From Croceibacterium aestuarii (lineage in GTDB: Bacteria; Pseudomonadota; Alphaproteobacteria; Sphingomonadales; Sphingomonadaceae), in assembly GCF_030657335.1 (NCBI RefSeq), contig NZ_CP131039.1, forward strand, positions 2,186,501 through 2,250,500: a DNA stretch of 64,000 nt, written 5' to 3'. Positions 18,700 to 29,731 of this stretch are shown piece by piece. The position numbers were made by a program, and so were the translations under genes. The first letter of the stretch is position 1; every line of letters begins with the position of its first letter. Below the pieces are notes generated by a model. It worked only from the letters and a program-made list of their open reading frames with translations, was not told where the DNA came from and ran no database searches.

Positions 18700-19653
18700 A
18701 TGACGAGCCGACTGCCTGCCTACGCCGCCCTGCTGACCGGGCTTTGCCTGTCAGCGCCCGCCCGGGCGGAACTGCCCGGCCCGGTGAAAGCGATGATCGA
18801 GGCAGCCATCGCCAAGGGCGACAAGGCCCAAGTCGCCACCGTGGTCGAGTTCGCCAAGGAAACCAATCCCGACGACGTCGCCGAGATCGACGCGCTGCAG
18901 AAGCAGTTCCTGGCCGGAGTCGCGGAAAAGGAAAAGGCCCGAACGCTGGCCAGGCAAGAGGCTATCCGCTCGGCGGGCCTGTTCGACAACTGGCACGGCA
19001 AGGGCGAGGTTGGCGCCAACCAGTCCTCCGGCAACAGCGAGAACATCGGTGTGAGCGGGGCTATCACGCTCGAGCGCAACGGGATCGACTGGCGGCACAA
19101 GCTGCGGTTGCGCGGCGACTACCAGCGTTCGAACGGGGCGACCTCGCGCGAGCAACTCCTGGTGGCCTACGAGCCGCAATACCGGCTGTCGCAGCGCGCC
19201 TTCGTTTATGGCCTGGCGCAATGGGATCGCGACAAGCTGCAGGGCATCGACGGCCGCTACTCCATGTCGGGCGGACTGGGTTACAAGGTGCTCGACGGTA
19301 CTGCGGTGCAACTCGCGATCAAGGCGGGACCGGCTTTTCGCCATACCGAGTACAGCGCCGACAGCCAGACGAGCCGATTGGCGGCCTTGTTCGGTTACGA
19401 TTTCGGCTGGAAGATCAGCGATCGGCTTGCGCTATCCCAGAACAGCAACATGGTTGCTGCAGGCGGGAGTTCGGGAACCGTGTTCGTCGATTCGCGCAGC
19501 ACGACCTTCGATATCCTGAGCGCGCTCGAAGCCAAGGTCAGCGACCGCCTGACCACTCGGCTCTCCTACGAGATCAAGTACGATTCGAATCCGCCGCCAA
19601 CGAAGGTGAAGACCGACACGATCTCGCGCTTCACGATGGTCTACGGCTTCTAG
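18700..19653 (+). CDS. DUF481 outer-membrane beta-barrel protein
   Basis: The 317 aa product has a signal peptide ending ARA at residue 23 and a helical, charged stretch to about residue 95. The DUF481 barrel follows, with alternating strands such as [16 protein letters not shown] and a C-terminal aromatic (MVYGF), the outer-membrane assembly signal. The family's function is unknown. It starts 17 bases after the ABC permease and ends seven bases before tgt, so all may share a transcript. Confidence 0.85.
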   Translation: MTSRLPAYAALLTGLCLSAPARAELPGPVKAMIEAAIAKGDKAQVATVVEFAKETNPDDVAEIDALQKQFLAGVAEKEKARTLARQEAIRSAGLFDNWHGKGEVGANQSSGNSENIGVSGAITLERNGIDWRHKLRLRGDYQRSNGATSREQLLVAYEPQYRLSQRAFVYGLAQWDRDKLQGIDGRYSMSGGLGYKVLDGTAVQLAIKAGPAFRHTEYSADSQTSRLAALFGYDFGWKISDRLALSQNSNMVAAGGSSGTVFVDSRSTTFDILSALEAKVSDRLTTRLSYEIKYDSNPPPTKVKTDTISRFTMVYGF

Positions 19654-19660
19654 CCTCACC

Positions 19661-20797
19661 ATGCCCCGCTTCGCCTTCACCATCGACGCCACCTGCGGCA
19701 AGGCGCGCACTGGCCGCATCGCCATGCAGCGCGGCGAGATCCGCACGCCGGCGTTCATGCCGGTCGGCACAGCGGCAACCGTCAAGGCGATGAAGCCGGA
19801 GACGGTGCGGGCAACCGGCGCCGACATCATCCTCGGCAACACATACCACCTGATGCTGCGCCCGGGGGCCGAGCGGGTGGCGCGGCTCGGCGGGCTGCAC
19901 GCGTTCATGAACTGGCCGCGCCCGATCCTCACCGACAGCGGCGGCTACCAGGTGATGAGCCTCAGCGAACTGCGCAAGCTGACCGAGGAGGGGGTCGAGT
20001 TCCGCAGCCACATCGACGGTTCGAAGCATATGCTGACGCCCGAGCGTTCAATGGAGATCCAGCGCCTGCTCGGCTCCGACATCGTCATGGCCTTCGACGA
20101 ATGCCCGCGCGCCGACCGTCCGCGCGATGAGATCGCCGCGAGCATGGAGCTGTCGATGCGCTGGGCGAAGCGCAGCCGCGATGGCTTCGACGCCGGCGGG
20201 GCGCACGCCGAGGGCGCAGCGCTGTTCGGTATCCAACAGGGCGCGCTCGACGAGCAACTGCGCCGGATTTCGGCCGAAAAGCTTACCGAGATCGGCTTCG
20301 ACGGCTATGCCATCGGGGGTCTCGCGGTGGGAGAGGGGCAAGAGGCGATGTTCGCCACGCTCGATTTCGCGCCCGGCATGCTCCCCGAGGCGGCCCCGCG
20401 CTATCTCATGGGGGTGGGCAAGCCCGACGACCTCGTCGGCGCGGTGGAGCGCGGGGTCGACATGTTCGACTGCGTGTTGCCGACCCGCTCCGGCCGCAAC
20501 GGGCAGGCCTTCACCTGGAACGGTCCGCTCAATTTGCGCAATGCCTTTCATGCAGAGGATACCGGCCCGCTCGACGAACGCTGCCGATGCGACGCCTGCG
20601 GCACATATTCACGGGCCTACTTGCACCATCTGGTCAAGAGCGGCGAGATGCTTGGGGCCATACTGCTGACCGAGCACAACCTCACCTTCTACCAGCAGCT
20701 GATGCAGGCCATGCGCGATGCGATATCGCAGGGCACGTTTGCCGAATTTGCCGCACGGTTTCGCGGGGGCTACCTGGAAAAACGCGATCGAGTGTGA
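19661..20797 (+). CDS. tgt: tRNA-guanine transglycosylase
   Basis: Tgt swaps guanine for preQ1 at the wobble base of tRNAs with GUN anticodons. The 378 aa protein has [10 protein letters not shown] with Asp92, the nucleophile Asp270 in [13 protein letters not shown], and a zinc site formed by Cys308, Cys310, Cys313 and His339. The length is normal. With queA nearby it forms a queuosine cluster. Confidence 0.96.
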   Translation: MPRFAFTIDATCGKARTGRIAMQRGEIRTPAFMPVGTAATVKAMKPETVRATGADIILGNTYHLMLRPGAERVARLGGLHAFMNWPRPILTDSGGYQVMSLSELRKLTEEGVEFRSHIDGSKHMLTPERSMEIQRLLGSDIVMAFDECPRADRPRDEIAASMELSMRWAKRSRDGFDAGGAHAEGAALFGIQQGALDEQLRRISAEKLTEIGFDGYAIGGLAVGEGQEAMFATLDFAPGMLPEAAPRYLMGVGKPDDLVGAVERGVDMFDCVLPTRSGRNGQAFTWNGPLNLRNAFHAEDTGPLDERCRCDACGTYSRAYLHHLVKSGEMLGAILLTEHNLTFYQQLMQAMRDAISQGTFAEFAARFRGGYLEKRDRV

Positions 20798-20862
20798 AGT
20801 TTAGCGTTTGCGCAGATACCGCATGCCGATAGATTGATCGGTGACGCCAAGAGGAGAGGGCC

Positions 20863-21534
20863 ATGGCCGCGAATACCGATCGCCGCTCATTGTTGAATGC
20901 GGGCGCCGTGCTGGCGGGAGCAGCCGCGGTTGCGGCGCCCGCGCAGGCGAAGGATGCGCCCGCATCGAACTGGTCGCCGACGCTCGACGCGCTTGACGAC
21001 TGGATGGACAAGCCCGGCACCCGGCACCGCGTCATCTACGATACGACCGGCGCTTCGGCTGCCCGGAAGGGCGCGCATTTCGCCAACAACTTCTACGTCG
21101 CCAACAAGAGTGCGTACGGGATCCCGGAGTCCGAACTGGCTGTCATTCTCGTCTTGCGGGCCGAGTCGACGCCGTTCGGTTACGGCGACACGGTGTGGAA
21201 GCGATACGGCAAGACCTTCGCAAAGCTGATGAAGTACGATCCCAAGCAGACGAACGAAGCCGAGCGCGGGAATCCGCTACTCTCGGGCGGCGATAACGAG
21301 ATGGCGCCATCGCTGGCGCTGCTCGCAGCCAAGGGAGCACGGTTTGCAGTTTGCGGCATGGCGACGCACGGCATCTCCGGCATGCTCGCCAAGCAGGCCG
21401 GCGAGGATGCTGCCGAAGTCGAAGCATTCATCAAAGCGAACCTCGTCCCCGGAGCGGTGGTTGTCGCTGCCGGAGTCGTCGGCGTGAGCCGGGCGCAAGA
21501 GCGCGGCTATACCTTCACCTATGTCGCAGACTGA
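20863..21534 (+). CDS. Tat-signal DsrE-like secreted protein
   Basis: The 223 aa protein starts with a twin-arginine-type signal (NTDRRSLLNAG, hydrophobic stretch, AQA near residue 29). The mature part resembles DsrE/DsrF-like folds, with a single cysteine at residue 164 in FAVCGMATHG, where sulfur carriers of this fold often have one. Its last 14 bases overlap a TsdA-like cytochrome gene, which supports a periplasmic sulfur-related role. The family assignment is by pattern and the function is inferred. Confidence 0.7.
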   Translation: MAANTDRRSLLNAGAVLAGAAAVAAPAQAKDAPASNWSPTLDALDDWMDKPGTRHRVIYDTTGASAARKGAHFANNFYVANKSAYGIPESELAVILVLRAESTPFGYGDTVWKRYGKTFAKLMKYDPKQTNEAERGNPLLSGGDNEMAPSLALLAAKGARFAVCGMATHGISGMLAKQAGEDAAEVEAFIKANLVPGAVVVAAGVVGVSRAQERGYTFTYVAD

Positions 21535-22513
21535 TCGAGCGCCCGAGCGGCCCGAACGTGGCGGGTTCTTCCGCCTGGCGGGACCGGTCTTGTTCGGCGT
21601 GGTCATGCTGGCGGTGCTGTTCATATCGCTCGGCAGGAATTCCGAACCGAAGAGTGCGCCGGCACCTGCGCCGGCCTCCGATGCACCGAACCTCGAGGCG
21701 GCCGATTTCTCGCCGCCGCCCGAATCCGCGATTCCCGACGGGCCGGACGGCGATTCGATCCGCCGCGGCGAGCAGCTTTTTCGGCAGACCGGCACTTATG
21801 CCCGCGACCACGTCGGCAGCGCGCTGACCTGCAACAATTGCCATCTCAACGGCGGGCGCGAGGCCAATTCCTCGCCGATGTGGGCGGCATGGGGAATGTA
21901 TCCGGCCTACCGCGCCAAGAACGACCGCATCAATACGATGGAAGACCGGATCATGGGCTGCTTCATCTATTCGATGAACGCCCAGGCCTCGCCCAGCGGC
22001 AAGCCGCCGCCCGCCGGCGATCCGATCTACAAGGATCTCGAAGCCTACTTCCTGTGGCTCGCTACAGGGGCGCCGGCGCGGACCGAGATGAAGGGGCGCG
22101 GCTTCCTCAAGCTTGCCGACCCGCCGCTTCCCTACGACCCCGAGCGCGGCGCCAAGGTCTTCGCCGAGAACTGCACCGCCTGCCACGGCGAGAACGGGGA
22201 GGGCATGGCCGATGCCGACGGTGTCTACACCTATCCGCCGCTGTGGGGCGATCACTCGTTCAACTGGGGGGCGGGGATGGGGCGCATCGCCAACGCCGCC
22301 GGGTTCATCAAGGCCAACATGCCGTTCGGTCAGGGCTATTCGCTGACCGACCAGCAGGCCTGGGACGTCGCCGCCTTCGTCGACGCCCACGAACGCCCGC
22401 GCGATCCGCGCCAGACCGCCTCGATCGAGGAGGCGCGGGTAAAACACCACAAGTCGGGCGACTACTACGGAAAGGTCGTGCTCGGTGACCTCCTAGGCGA
22501 CGGAAAGCCCTGA
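21521..22513 (+). CDS. Di-haem cytochrome c, thiosulfate dehydrogenase (TsdA)-like
   Basis: The 330 aa protein has an N-terminal membrane anchor (about residues 17-38), a Pro/Ala linker and two haem c sites: CNNCH (104-108) and CTACH (218-222). A cysteine at 147 in RIMGC sits where TsdA has its axial haem-1 ligand, and PPLWGDHSFNWGAGM follows the second haem as in TsdA. TsdA interconverts thiosulfate and tetrathionate in the periplasm. The overlap with the DsrE-like gene suggests they act together. Tetrathionate reduction is an alternative direction. Confidence 0.82.
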   Translation: MSQTDRAPERPERGGFFRLAGPVLFGVVMLAVLFISLGRNSEPKSAPAPAPASDAPNLEAADFSPPPESAIPDGPDGDSIRRGEQLFRQTGTYARDHVGSALTCNNCHLNGGREANSSPMWAAWGMYPAYRAKNDRINTMEDRIMGCFIYSMNAQASPSGKPPPAGDPIYKDLEAYFLWLATGAPARTEMKGRGFLKLADPPLPYDPERGAKVFAENCTACHGENGEGMADADGVYTYPPLWGDHSFNWGAGMGRIANAAGFIKANMPFGQGYSLTDQQAWDVAAFVDAHERPRDPRQTASIEEARVKHHKSGDYYGKVVLGDLLGDGKP

Positions 22514-22759
22514 CCCGAGACTCGCGCTCTCGTCAGCTGCATGCGGCAACGCGCCCGAGGCCATGCGCAACCTGATCTGTTCTTCGGCGGCCTCGGCCGG
22601 CGAGGCCCGAAATTCGAGCACGGTTCCGCGATAGGCGTAGAATTCCCCGGTGCTGTCGAGATAGCCCGCTCCGATCCTGCTCGCCTGGGCCTGTGCTTCC
22701 TTGAGATCGGAGTACCATTTTCCGCGGCGATGTCGGGTAATGTAGCGGAATTCCGTCAT
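22493..22759 (-). CDS. Small protein of unknown function
   Basis: This 88 aa ORF reads MTEFRYITRHRRGKWYSDLK and continues with a mixed alpha/beta pattern (YLDSTGEFYAYRGTVLEF). There is no signal peptide or membrane segment. It is convergent with the cytochrome gene and overlaps its 3' end by 21 bases. A TTG 12 bases upstream is an alternative start. I do not recognise the family; codon use looks normal for this genome. Confidence 0.6.
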   Translation of the reverse strand: MTEFRYITRHRRGKWYSDLKEAQAQASRIGAGYLDSTGEFYAYRGTVLEFRASPAEAAEEQIRLRMASGALPHAADESASLGSGLSVA

Positions 22760-22830
22760 GGCGTCAGACAAACGCCCGTGATCCGAACGGGTTCCCCGGC
22801 AAAGCCCTGAAACCTATGAACAAATGATAC

Positions 22831-22860
22831 AAAAAGGGGCGGCCCCGCGGAGCCGCCCCT
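22831..22860 (-). terminator. Intrinsic terminator after rpsD
   Basis: AGGGGCGGC (22835-22843) pairs with GCCGCCCCT (22852-22860). On the minus strand the stem runs into TTTTT (complement of 22831-22835). It lies about 20 bases after the rpsD stop. Confidence 0.88.
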
Positions 22861-22881
22861 TGATGTCTGGCTGGCGCCGGA

Positions 22882-23496
22882 TCAGCGCGAGTAGAACTCG
22901 ACGACCAAGTTGGGTTCCATCGTCACCGGGTAGGGTACTTCGTCCAGCGTCGGAACGCGGCTGAAGGTGACCTTGTCGGTGCCATCGGGCGAGACGTAGT
23001 CCGGAATGTCGCGCTCGGGCAGGCTCTGCGCTTCGGCGATCAGCGCCATGTCCTTGGCCTTGTTGCCGAGGCTGACGACGTCGCCAACGAGAACCTTGCG
23101 GCTGGCGATGTTGCACTTCTCGCCGTTCACGCGGATGTGTCCATGGTTGACGATCTGGCGGGCGGCAAAAATTGTCGGCGCGAACTTGGCGCGGTAGACG
23201 ACCATGTCGAGACGCTGTTCGAGCAGGCCGATCAGGTTCTGTCCGGTGTCGCCTTTCATGCGGCTGGCGGCCTTGTAGGTCGCTTTGAACTGCTTTTCGG
23301 TCACGTCCCCGTAATAGCCCTTGAGCTTCTGCTTGGCGCGCAGCTGCAGGCCAAAGTCGCTCATCTTGCCCTTGCGGCGCTGGCCGTGCTGGCCGGGACC
23401 GTAGGAGCGCTTGTTTACGGGAGAGTTGGGACGACCCCAGATGTTTTCACCCATCCGGCGGTCGAGCTTGTACTTGGCGCTCTTGCGCTTCGACAT
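22882..23496 (-). CDS. rpsD: 30S ribosomal protein S4
   Basis: S4 nucleates 30S assembly by binding 16S rRNA. The 204 aa protein begins [18 protein letters not shown] and has the S4 RNA-binding motif around residues 92-150 ([14 protein letters not shown], then [13 protein letters not shown]). It is monocistronic, as is usual in alphaproteobacteria, and ends with a strong terminator. Confidence 0.97.
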   Translation of the reverse strand: MSKRKSAKYKLDRRMGENIWGRPNSPVNKRSYGPGQHGQRRKGKMSDFGLQLRAKQKLKGYYGDVTEKQFKATYKAASRMKGDTGQNLIGLLEQRLDMVVYRAKFAPTIFAARQIVNHGHIRVNGEKCNIASRKVLVGDVVSLGNKAKDMALIAEAQSLPERDIPDYVSPDGTDKVTFSRVPTLDEVPYPVTMEPNLVVEFYSR

Positions 23497-23672
23497 GACG
23501 TCGTATCCTTCAATCTGCTGTCGCTACCCCTGTGGCAGCGCTTCAACCCGGCATCGCACCGCACGGCCATTTCGCCATGCGCGGCCACCGCTTCACCGGG
23601 GTGCGGAGCCAATTGCGAGCGGCGCCATTGGCCGCTCAAGCCAGCTATGTCAAGTGGCTGAAGCCCGCACGG

Positions 23673-23948
23673 TTAGCTTCCTCCGAGCGGATTCTGCCCC
23701 GGAGGGGCATAACCAGATTGCTTGCTCGTGTACTCGTCGACGTTCTTCTTAGTGTTGGCGTAGAACTCGCGCCACTCTTCCTCGGTCTTGCAGACACGAT
23801 TCTTGCGGATCCGCGACCCGGTCGCACCGTCGGTCTTACAGATCAGCTTTTCCTTCGCATCCTTGCCGGAATGATCGTCTTTCGCAGCCACCGGCGCGGC
23901 GACTGCCGTCATCGCGAGCGTGGCGGTGAGAAACAACATGGCCTTCAT
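23673..23948 (-). CDS. Small secreted protein with paired cysteines
   Basis: The 91 aa product starts at the ATG at 23948 behind a strong GGAGGG ribosome site. A signal peptide (about 1-22, ending VAA) is followed by a charged mature part with exactly two cysteines in the frame C-K-T-D-G-A-T-G-S-R-I-R-K-N-R-V-C-K-T-E-E-E-W. They could form a periplasmic disulfide. Similar small proteins are common in sphingomonads as I recall, but no function is known to me. Confidence 0.75.
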   Translation of the reverse strand: MKAMLFLTATLAMTAVAAPVAAKDDHSGKDAKEKLICKTDGATGSRIRKNRVCKTEEEWREFYANTKKNVDEYTSKQSGYAPPGQNPLGGS

Positions 23949-24060
23949 TATACCCTCCATATTTCGCGACGACCATAGCGTTGGTGCTCCGGAATGGCCA
24001 GCGGACCGAGTCAATTGTTACAATTTGCGATGAACATAGCGGGAGCGAATTCAATCGCGA

Positions 24061-24810
24061 TTATCGGATATTACGGCTGTTTGACTTTTCGCTTTTCCGG
24101 CCCAGTGCGGAAAGGACGCCGCGTAGCGTCCTGATTTCGAGATGGTTCCAGCCTGGCTTGGTCAGCACGCCGCGCAAGGTGCGCCGGGTCGCGGACGCCC
24201 GGCTCGCAGGTCGGAAGTAGCCGGCCGATTCCAGCAGTTCCTCGAAATGTACGATGAGGCCTTCGAGTTCGTCCTGCGGGGCGGGCGGAAGGAGGTCCTC
24301 CGCCGTAGGCTGCACGAGCGTCTGCGTCTTCGACCACTCGTAAGCGCACAGGATCACGGCCTGGGCAAGGTTGAGCGAGCCGAACTCCGGATTGATGGGC
24401 ACCGTCACGATCGTTCTGGCCAGTGCAACGTCATCGGTTTCGAGACCTGAGCGCTCGGGCCCGAAAAGGATCGCGCTGCGGCCGCGATTGCTTCCAGCCA
24501 TCTCGCGTGCCGCCTGCTCGGGGGTCAGCACCGGCTTGGTGACTCCGCGCTTGCGCACGGTCGTCGCGTAGACATGCGCGCAGTCGGCCACTGCTTCCGC
24601 TACAGAGGAAAAGACCTGGGCTTTCTCGAGCACCACATCGGCGCCACTCGCGGCGGGGCCGGCGGAGGGATTGGGCCAGCCGTCCCGCGGCTCGACCAGG
24701 CGCATTTCGGCGAGTCCGAAGTTGAGCATCGCGCGCGCCGCCTTGCCGATGTTCTCGCCGAGCTGCGGACGGACCAGCACGATGACCGGGGCGTCATCAC
24801 TCTCCTGCAT
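24061..24810 (-). CDS. trmJ: tRNA/rRNA methyltransferase of the SpoU class (TrmJ-like)
   Basis: The 249 aa protein has the SPOUT motifs: VRPQLGENIGKAARAMLNFGL (N-terminal motif 1), LFGPERSGLETDD (motif 2) and VPINPEFGSLNLAQAV (motif 3). This spacing and N-terminal start suit TrmJ, which methylates the 2'-O of residue 32 in tRNAs. The start ATG overlaps the nrdR stop by one base, so it is the last gene of the rpiB-glyA-nrdR group. Confidence 0.85.
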   Translation of the reverse strand: MQESDDAPVIVLVRPQLGENIGKAARAMLNFGLAEMRLVEPRDGWPNPSAGPAASGADVVLEKAQVFSSVAEAVADCAHVYATTVRKRGVTKPVLTPEQAAREMAGSNRGRSAILFGPERSGLETDDVALARTIVTVPINPEFGSLNLAQAVILCAYEWSKTQTLVQPTAEDLLPPAPQDELEGLIVHFEELLESAGYFRPASRASATRRTLRGVLTKPGWNHLEIRTLRGVLSALGRKSEKSNSRNIR

Positions 24811-25271
24811 CAGCCAGGTCCGACATCGCGGACGCTGCTGGCGAATTCCTCGAAGTCCCTGGGCTCGCCGAAATCGCGATAGACGCTGGCGAAACGTATG
24901 TAGGCGACCGAATCGAGCTGGCGCAGCCCGTCCATCACCATCTCGCCGACTCGGTTCGAAGGAATTTCCGCATCTCCCATGGTTTCGACCTGGCGCTGGA
25001 TACCCGAGACGAGTTGGTCGATCCGCTCCTGCTCGATTCCGCGCTTGCGACAGGCGAGGGCGACCGACTGCTCGATCTTACCGCGCTCGAAGGGTTCGCG
25101 CTTCCCGTCGGATTTGACCACGGTGACTTCGCGCAGTTGCACCCGCTCGAACGTGGTGAAACGCGCCCCGCAGCTTTCGCATTGCCTGCGGCGGCGGATC
25201 GCGGTGTTGTCCTCGGTGGGCCGCGAATCCTTTACCTGGCTATCGTCATGGGCGCAGAACGGGCAGCGCAT
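24810..25271 (-). CDS. nrdR: Transcriptional repressor NrdR
   Basis: NrdR represses ribonucleotide reductase genes in response to dATP/ATP. The 153 aa protein has the zinc ribbon (Cys3, Cys6, Cys31, Cys34 within MRCPFC and CESC) and an ATP-cone domain from about residue 49 ([20 protein letters not shown]). Its position downstream of glyA is typical of alphaproteobacteria. Confidence 0.96.
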   Translation of the reverse strand: MRCPFCAHDDSQVKDSRPTEDNTAIRRRRQCESCGARFTTFERVQLREVTVVKSDGKREPFERGKIEQSVALACRKRGIEQERIDQLVSGIQRQVETMGDAEIPSNRVGEMVMDGLRQLDSVAYIRFASVYRDFGEPRDFEEFASSVRDVGPG

Positions 25272-25274
25272 GCC

Positions 25275-25499
25275 TTACGGGCGCAATCTCTTGTAGAGCA
25301 TGAACCCGGCACCGGCGACGAGTCCAATCGGCCAGGTCACGACCGGCAGGAGACCCGCGGCAAGCGCCCCGACGGCCGCGCCGGTCAGCACGGGCTTGGT
25401 GGACGGATGGTGCATCCCTTCCTTGGCCATGCCCTTGATTTCTTCGCCCGCTTCGGAGAGCAGGTCGTCGCGGTGGGGCGGACGGTTCGGATCGGTCAT
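25275..25499 (-). CDS. Small membrane protein of unknown function
   Basis: The 74 aa protein, starting at the ATG at 25499, has a charged N-terminus (MTDPNRPPHRDDLLSEAGEE) and two hydrophobic stretches in a Gly/Ala-rich C-terminal half (TGAAVGALAAGLLPVVTWP, then LVAGAGFMLYKRL). It begins five bases after glyA and ends three bases before nrdR, so it is within that operon. No function is recognised. Confidence 0.7.
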   Translation of the reverse strand: MTDPNRPPHRDDLLSEAGEEIKGMAKEGMHHPSTKPVLTGAAVGALAAGLLPVVTWPIGLVAGAGFMLYKRLRP

Positions 25500-25504
25500 C
25501 GGAC

Positions 25505-26827
<1,323 letters not shown>

Positions 26828-27271
26828 TCAGGAATCCTGCGGGGAATGGGAGAGTTTTTCGACCCGGCGAACGTGCCGATCGCCGCCGAACTGGCCGACA
26901 AGAAACGATTGTAGGCACGCTTTCGCCATGTCCAAACCTATCAGCCGCGCGCCCATGGCGATCACGTTGGCATCGTTATGCTCACGGGCGAGCGCTGCGG
27001 AGTACGGATCGGAGACCAGCGCGCAGCGCACCGCGGCGTTCCTATTCACGGCAATCGAAATGCCGATGCCGGAGCCGCACAGGGCAACGCCGCGTTCGGC
27101 ATCACCCGAAGCCACGGCGCTTGCGAGCTTGTAGCCATAGTCGGGGTAATCGACGCTGTCCGGACTGTTCGGTCCAAGGTCGAGCACCTCGTGCCCCCAT
27201 TCGCGCATCGCGTCCGCAAGCGCCGCCTTGAGGTCGAGCGCCGCGTGGTCGGAGGCGATGGCGATCTTCAT
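26828..27271 (-). CDS. rpiB: Ribose-5-phosphate isomerase B
   Basis: RpiB interconverts ribose 5-phosphate and ribulose 5-phosphate. The 147 aa protein begins MKIAIASDHAALDLK and contains ALCGSGIGISIAVNR, the RpiB/LacAB active-site segment, then REHNDANVIAMGAR. It is the first gene of the rpiB-glyA-74 aa-nrdR-trmJ group. The C-terminal tail after about residue 130 is less conserved. Confidence 0.94.
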   Translation of the reverse strand: MKIAIASDHAALDLKAALADAMREWGHEVLDLGPNSPDSVDYPDYGYKLASAVASGDAERGVALCGSGIGISIAVNRNAAVRCALVSDPYSAALAREHNDANVIAMGARLIGLDMAKACLQSFLVGQFGGDRHVRRVEKLSHSPQDS

Positions 27272-27374
27272 GCGCCGCACATAGTGATTCGCGTCGCCCG
27301 GTGCCACCGCAAACGGGCTTTGTCCCCGACGAGGTGAGCTATAGGGTGGCAATCGAGCAGGAGGGGGAACCGCT

Positions 27375-28379
27375 ATGGACTACCGCTATCTCGGCACAAG
27401 CGCGCTCAAGGTATCGCCGCTGTGCCTCGGCACGATGATGTTCGGCGGGGCGACCGACGAGACGGTGGCCAGGCGCATCGTCGACAAGGCGCGCGGACAA
27501 GGGGTCAACTTCCTCGACACCGCCGACCTCTACAACGCCGGAGCGTGCGAGGAGGTCGTCGGCCGTTGCATCGGCGGCGACCGCCACCACTGGGTCGTGG
27601 CGACCAAGTTCGGCTACAACATGAGCGGCGAGCCGAACGAGGGCGGACAATCGCGCAAGTGGATTTTTCAGGACGTCGAGGACAGCCTGCGCCGGCTCGG
27701 CACCGATTTCATCGACGTGCTCTATTTCCACCGCGCCGATCCCGGCGCGCCGTTCGGCGAACCCCTGCGGGCGATTCGCGACCTGATCGCGCAGGGCAAG
27801 GTGCGCTACTACGGCGTCTCCAACTTCAAGGGCTGGCGCATCGCCGAGGTCTGCCGGACCGCCGATGCGCTGGGCATGGACCGCCCGGTGTGCAGCCAGC
27901 CGCTCTACAACATCGTCGACCGGCTCTCGGAGGTCGAACAGCTTCCGGCGGCCGGTCATTACGGGGTCGGCGTGGTGCCCTACAGCCCGCTCGCCCGCGG
28001 GGTGCTTTCGGGCAAGTACGATCCCGGCAAGAAGCCGCCGAAGGATTCGCGTGCCGGCCGCGGCGACGTACGCATCCAGCAGACCGAATGGCGCGAGGAA
28101 TCGCTCGAAATCGCCCGCAAGATCGCCAGGCGGGCGAAGCAGAAGGGGCTTTCGACCGTCGCCTTTTCAATCGCTTGGGTGCTGAGGAACCGCTTCGTCA
28201 GTTCGGCCATCGTCGGGCCGCGGACCGAGGAGCAGTGGGACGCCTACCTGCCCGCACTTGAGGCCACGCTCGACGCCGAGGACGAGGCGTTCGTCGACGC
28301 CCTGGTGCCGCGGGGTCACGCTTCCACACCAGGTTACACCGACCCAGCCTATCCCATAGAGGGGCGGGTCTTACGCTGA
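27375..28379 (+). CDS. Aldo/keto reductase
   Basis: The 334 aa (beta/alpha)8 oxidoreductase has the family tetrad Asp48, Tyr53, Lys78 and His119 (in FLDTADLYN, ATKFGY and LYFHRADP). It looks like the YghZ/potassium-channel-beta type of NADPH-linked reductase. The physiological substrate is unknown. It is the first gene of a block containing a transporter and a GMC oxidoreductase, but transcribed in the opposite direction. Confidence 0.88.
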   Translation: MDYRYLGTSALKVSPLCLGTMMFGGATDETVARRIVDKARGQGVNFLDTADLYNAGACEEVVGRCIGGDRHHWVVATKFGYNMSGEPNEGGQSRKWIFQDVEDSLRRLGTDFIDVLYFHRADPGAPFGEPLRAIRDLIAQGKVRYYGVSNFKGWRIAEVCRTADALGMDRPVCSQPLYNIVDRLSEVEQLPAAGHYGVGVVPYSPLARGVLSGKYDPGKKPPKDSRAGRGDVRIQQTEWREESLEIARKIARRAKQKGLSTVAFSIAWVLRNRFVSSAIVGPRTEEQWDAYLPALEATLDAEDEAFVDALVPRGHASTPGYTDPAYPIEGRVLR

Positions 28380-28434
28380 TTATCCAACGCGAAAGTTTGC
28401 CAGCGTTCGCTGATTGCAGGTTAGTGATTGCCGC

Positions 28435-29676
28435 TTATGCTGCGGCGCGGCGCTCGACGACGGCGGGCGCGGTTTCGGTTAAACCTAGCGAGATCAGGCA
28501 GAACAATACTCCGACCGCCGCCAGCAGCCAGGGCAGGATGCCGAGGCCGAGACTGTCGGCGGCCATGCCGACGAGCACCGGCATCAGCCCGGCGCCCAGG
28601 ATTTCCCCGACGCCGGCGTTGAAGCCCATCGCGGTTCCCCTGAGATGCGCCGGGGCGGACTCGCCCGGGATGATTGCCATGATCAGCGCCCCGGTGCCGG
28701 CGCCACCTGCTGCGGCGAGCAACGTGCCGCCGAACACTATCGGCGACGAGCCTTGCGCCAGCGCCATCATCAGTGCGCCGACCACGGTGATGGCGTAAGC
28801 CGCGAAGATGATCGGCTTGCGCCCGTACTTGTCCGACAGCAGCGGGCAGACGAAAGCGAAGAACACGCCGACCACGCCGACGCCGGTCATCGCCGCGCCC
28901 ATCGTCACCGCGTCCATCCCGGCGACGTTGACGAGGTAGAGCGGGCCGAAGCCGAGCAGCGAGGCATAACAGGTCATGTTGAGCGCCGCGAGGAGGACCG
29001 CGAAGCGGATGTTGCGGACCTTGAGCAGCGGCCCGATCGCACCCTTCGGCGTATCGCTGGTCCGCGTGTGCGGCGGATTGCGGATCAGCAGCCAGATGGC
29101 GCCGGCCATGATGAGCCCGGGAATGCCGGCGACCCAGAACGCCTCGCGCCAGCCGAAAGCGGCGCCGACCCCGACGATAACCAGCGGCCCGAGCAGCGGG
29201 ATGGCCTGCAATCCGATCGTGGAAGTCATACCGACCGCCAGCCCGCGCCGCCCGGGCGCCACTTCGCTCGTCACGATGTGGAAGGTCAGCGGCGGCAGCC
29301 CGCCCTCGGCAAATCCCATCAGCATGCGTGCCGCGGCCAGCGTCAGGAAACCGAGCGCCAGGCCCGAACTGATCGAGGCGAGCGAAAAGACCGCCGTCGC
29401 GATGACGAGGAGCAGCTTGGCCTGGCCGGTCACGTCGGCGGCGCGGGGCAGGGCGAAGCTCGAGAGTGCCCAGCCCACCGCAAGCGCCCCGGTAATGAGG
29501 CCGACCTGAGTGTTGTCCAGTCCGAATTCGGGCTGGATCATCGGCGCCAGCAGGCCGAACGCGGTGCGGTCGAGGAAAACGATTCCGATATTTACACCCA
29601 GCAGCCCGACCAGCAGCGTCTGGTAGCGCCCGCTCGGCGCGGCCGACTTCATTCCCACGTCCACGGCTGTGGCCAT
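28435..29676 (-). CDS. MFS transporter (organic-anion/sugar-acid type)
   Basis: The 413 aa protein has twelve predicted membrane helices. The MFS pattern occurs in the loop after helix 2 (LPRAADVTGQ, degenerate) and more clearly in the second half (LLSDKYGRKPIIF). The N-terminal NIGIVFLDRTAFGLLAP resembles the ACS (anion:cation symporter) branch. It is encoded next to the GMC oxidoreductase on the same strand, so it may import that enzyme's substrate; this is inference. Confidence 0.88.
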   Translation of the reverse strand: MATAVDVGMKSAAPSGRYQTLLVGLLGVNIGIVFLDRTAFGLLAPMIQPEFGLDNTQVGLITGALAVGWALSSFALPRAADVTGQAKLLLVIATAVFSLASISSGLALGFLTLAAARMLMGFAEGGLPPLTFHIVTSEVAPGRRGLAVGMTSTIGLQAIPLLGPLVIVGVGAAFGWREAFWVAGIPGLIMAGAIWLLIRNPPHTRTSDTPKGAIGPLLKVRNIRFAVLLAALNMTCYASLLGFGPLYLVNVAGMDAVTMGAAMTGVGVVGVFFAFVCPLLSDKYGRKPIIFAAYAITVVGALMMALAQGSSPIVFGGTLLAAAGGAGTGALIMAIIPGESAPAHLRGTAMGFNAGVGEILGAGLMPVLVGMAADSLGLGILPWLLAAVGVLFCLISLGLTETAPAVVERRAAA

Positions 29677-29731
29677 AGTCCCTCTCCTCTTGCCCGCCGC
29701 CTGCGTATCACGCAGGGGCAATTTGCGCGCT

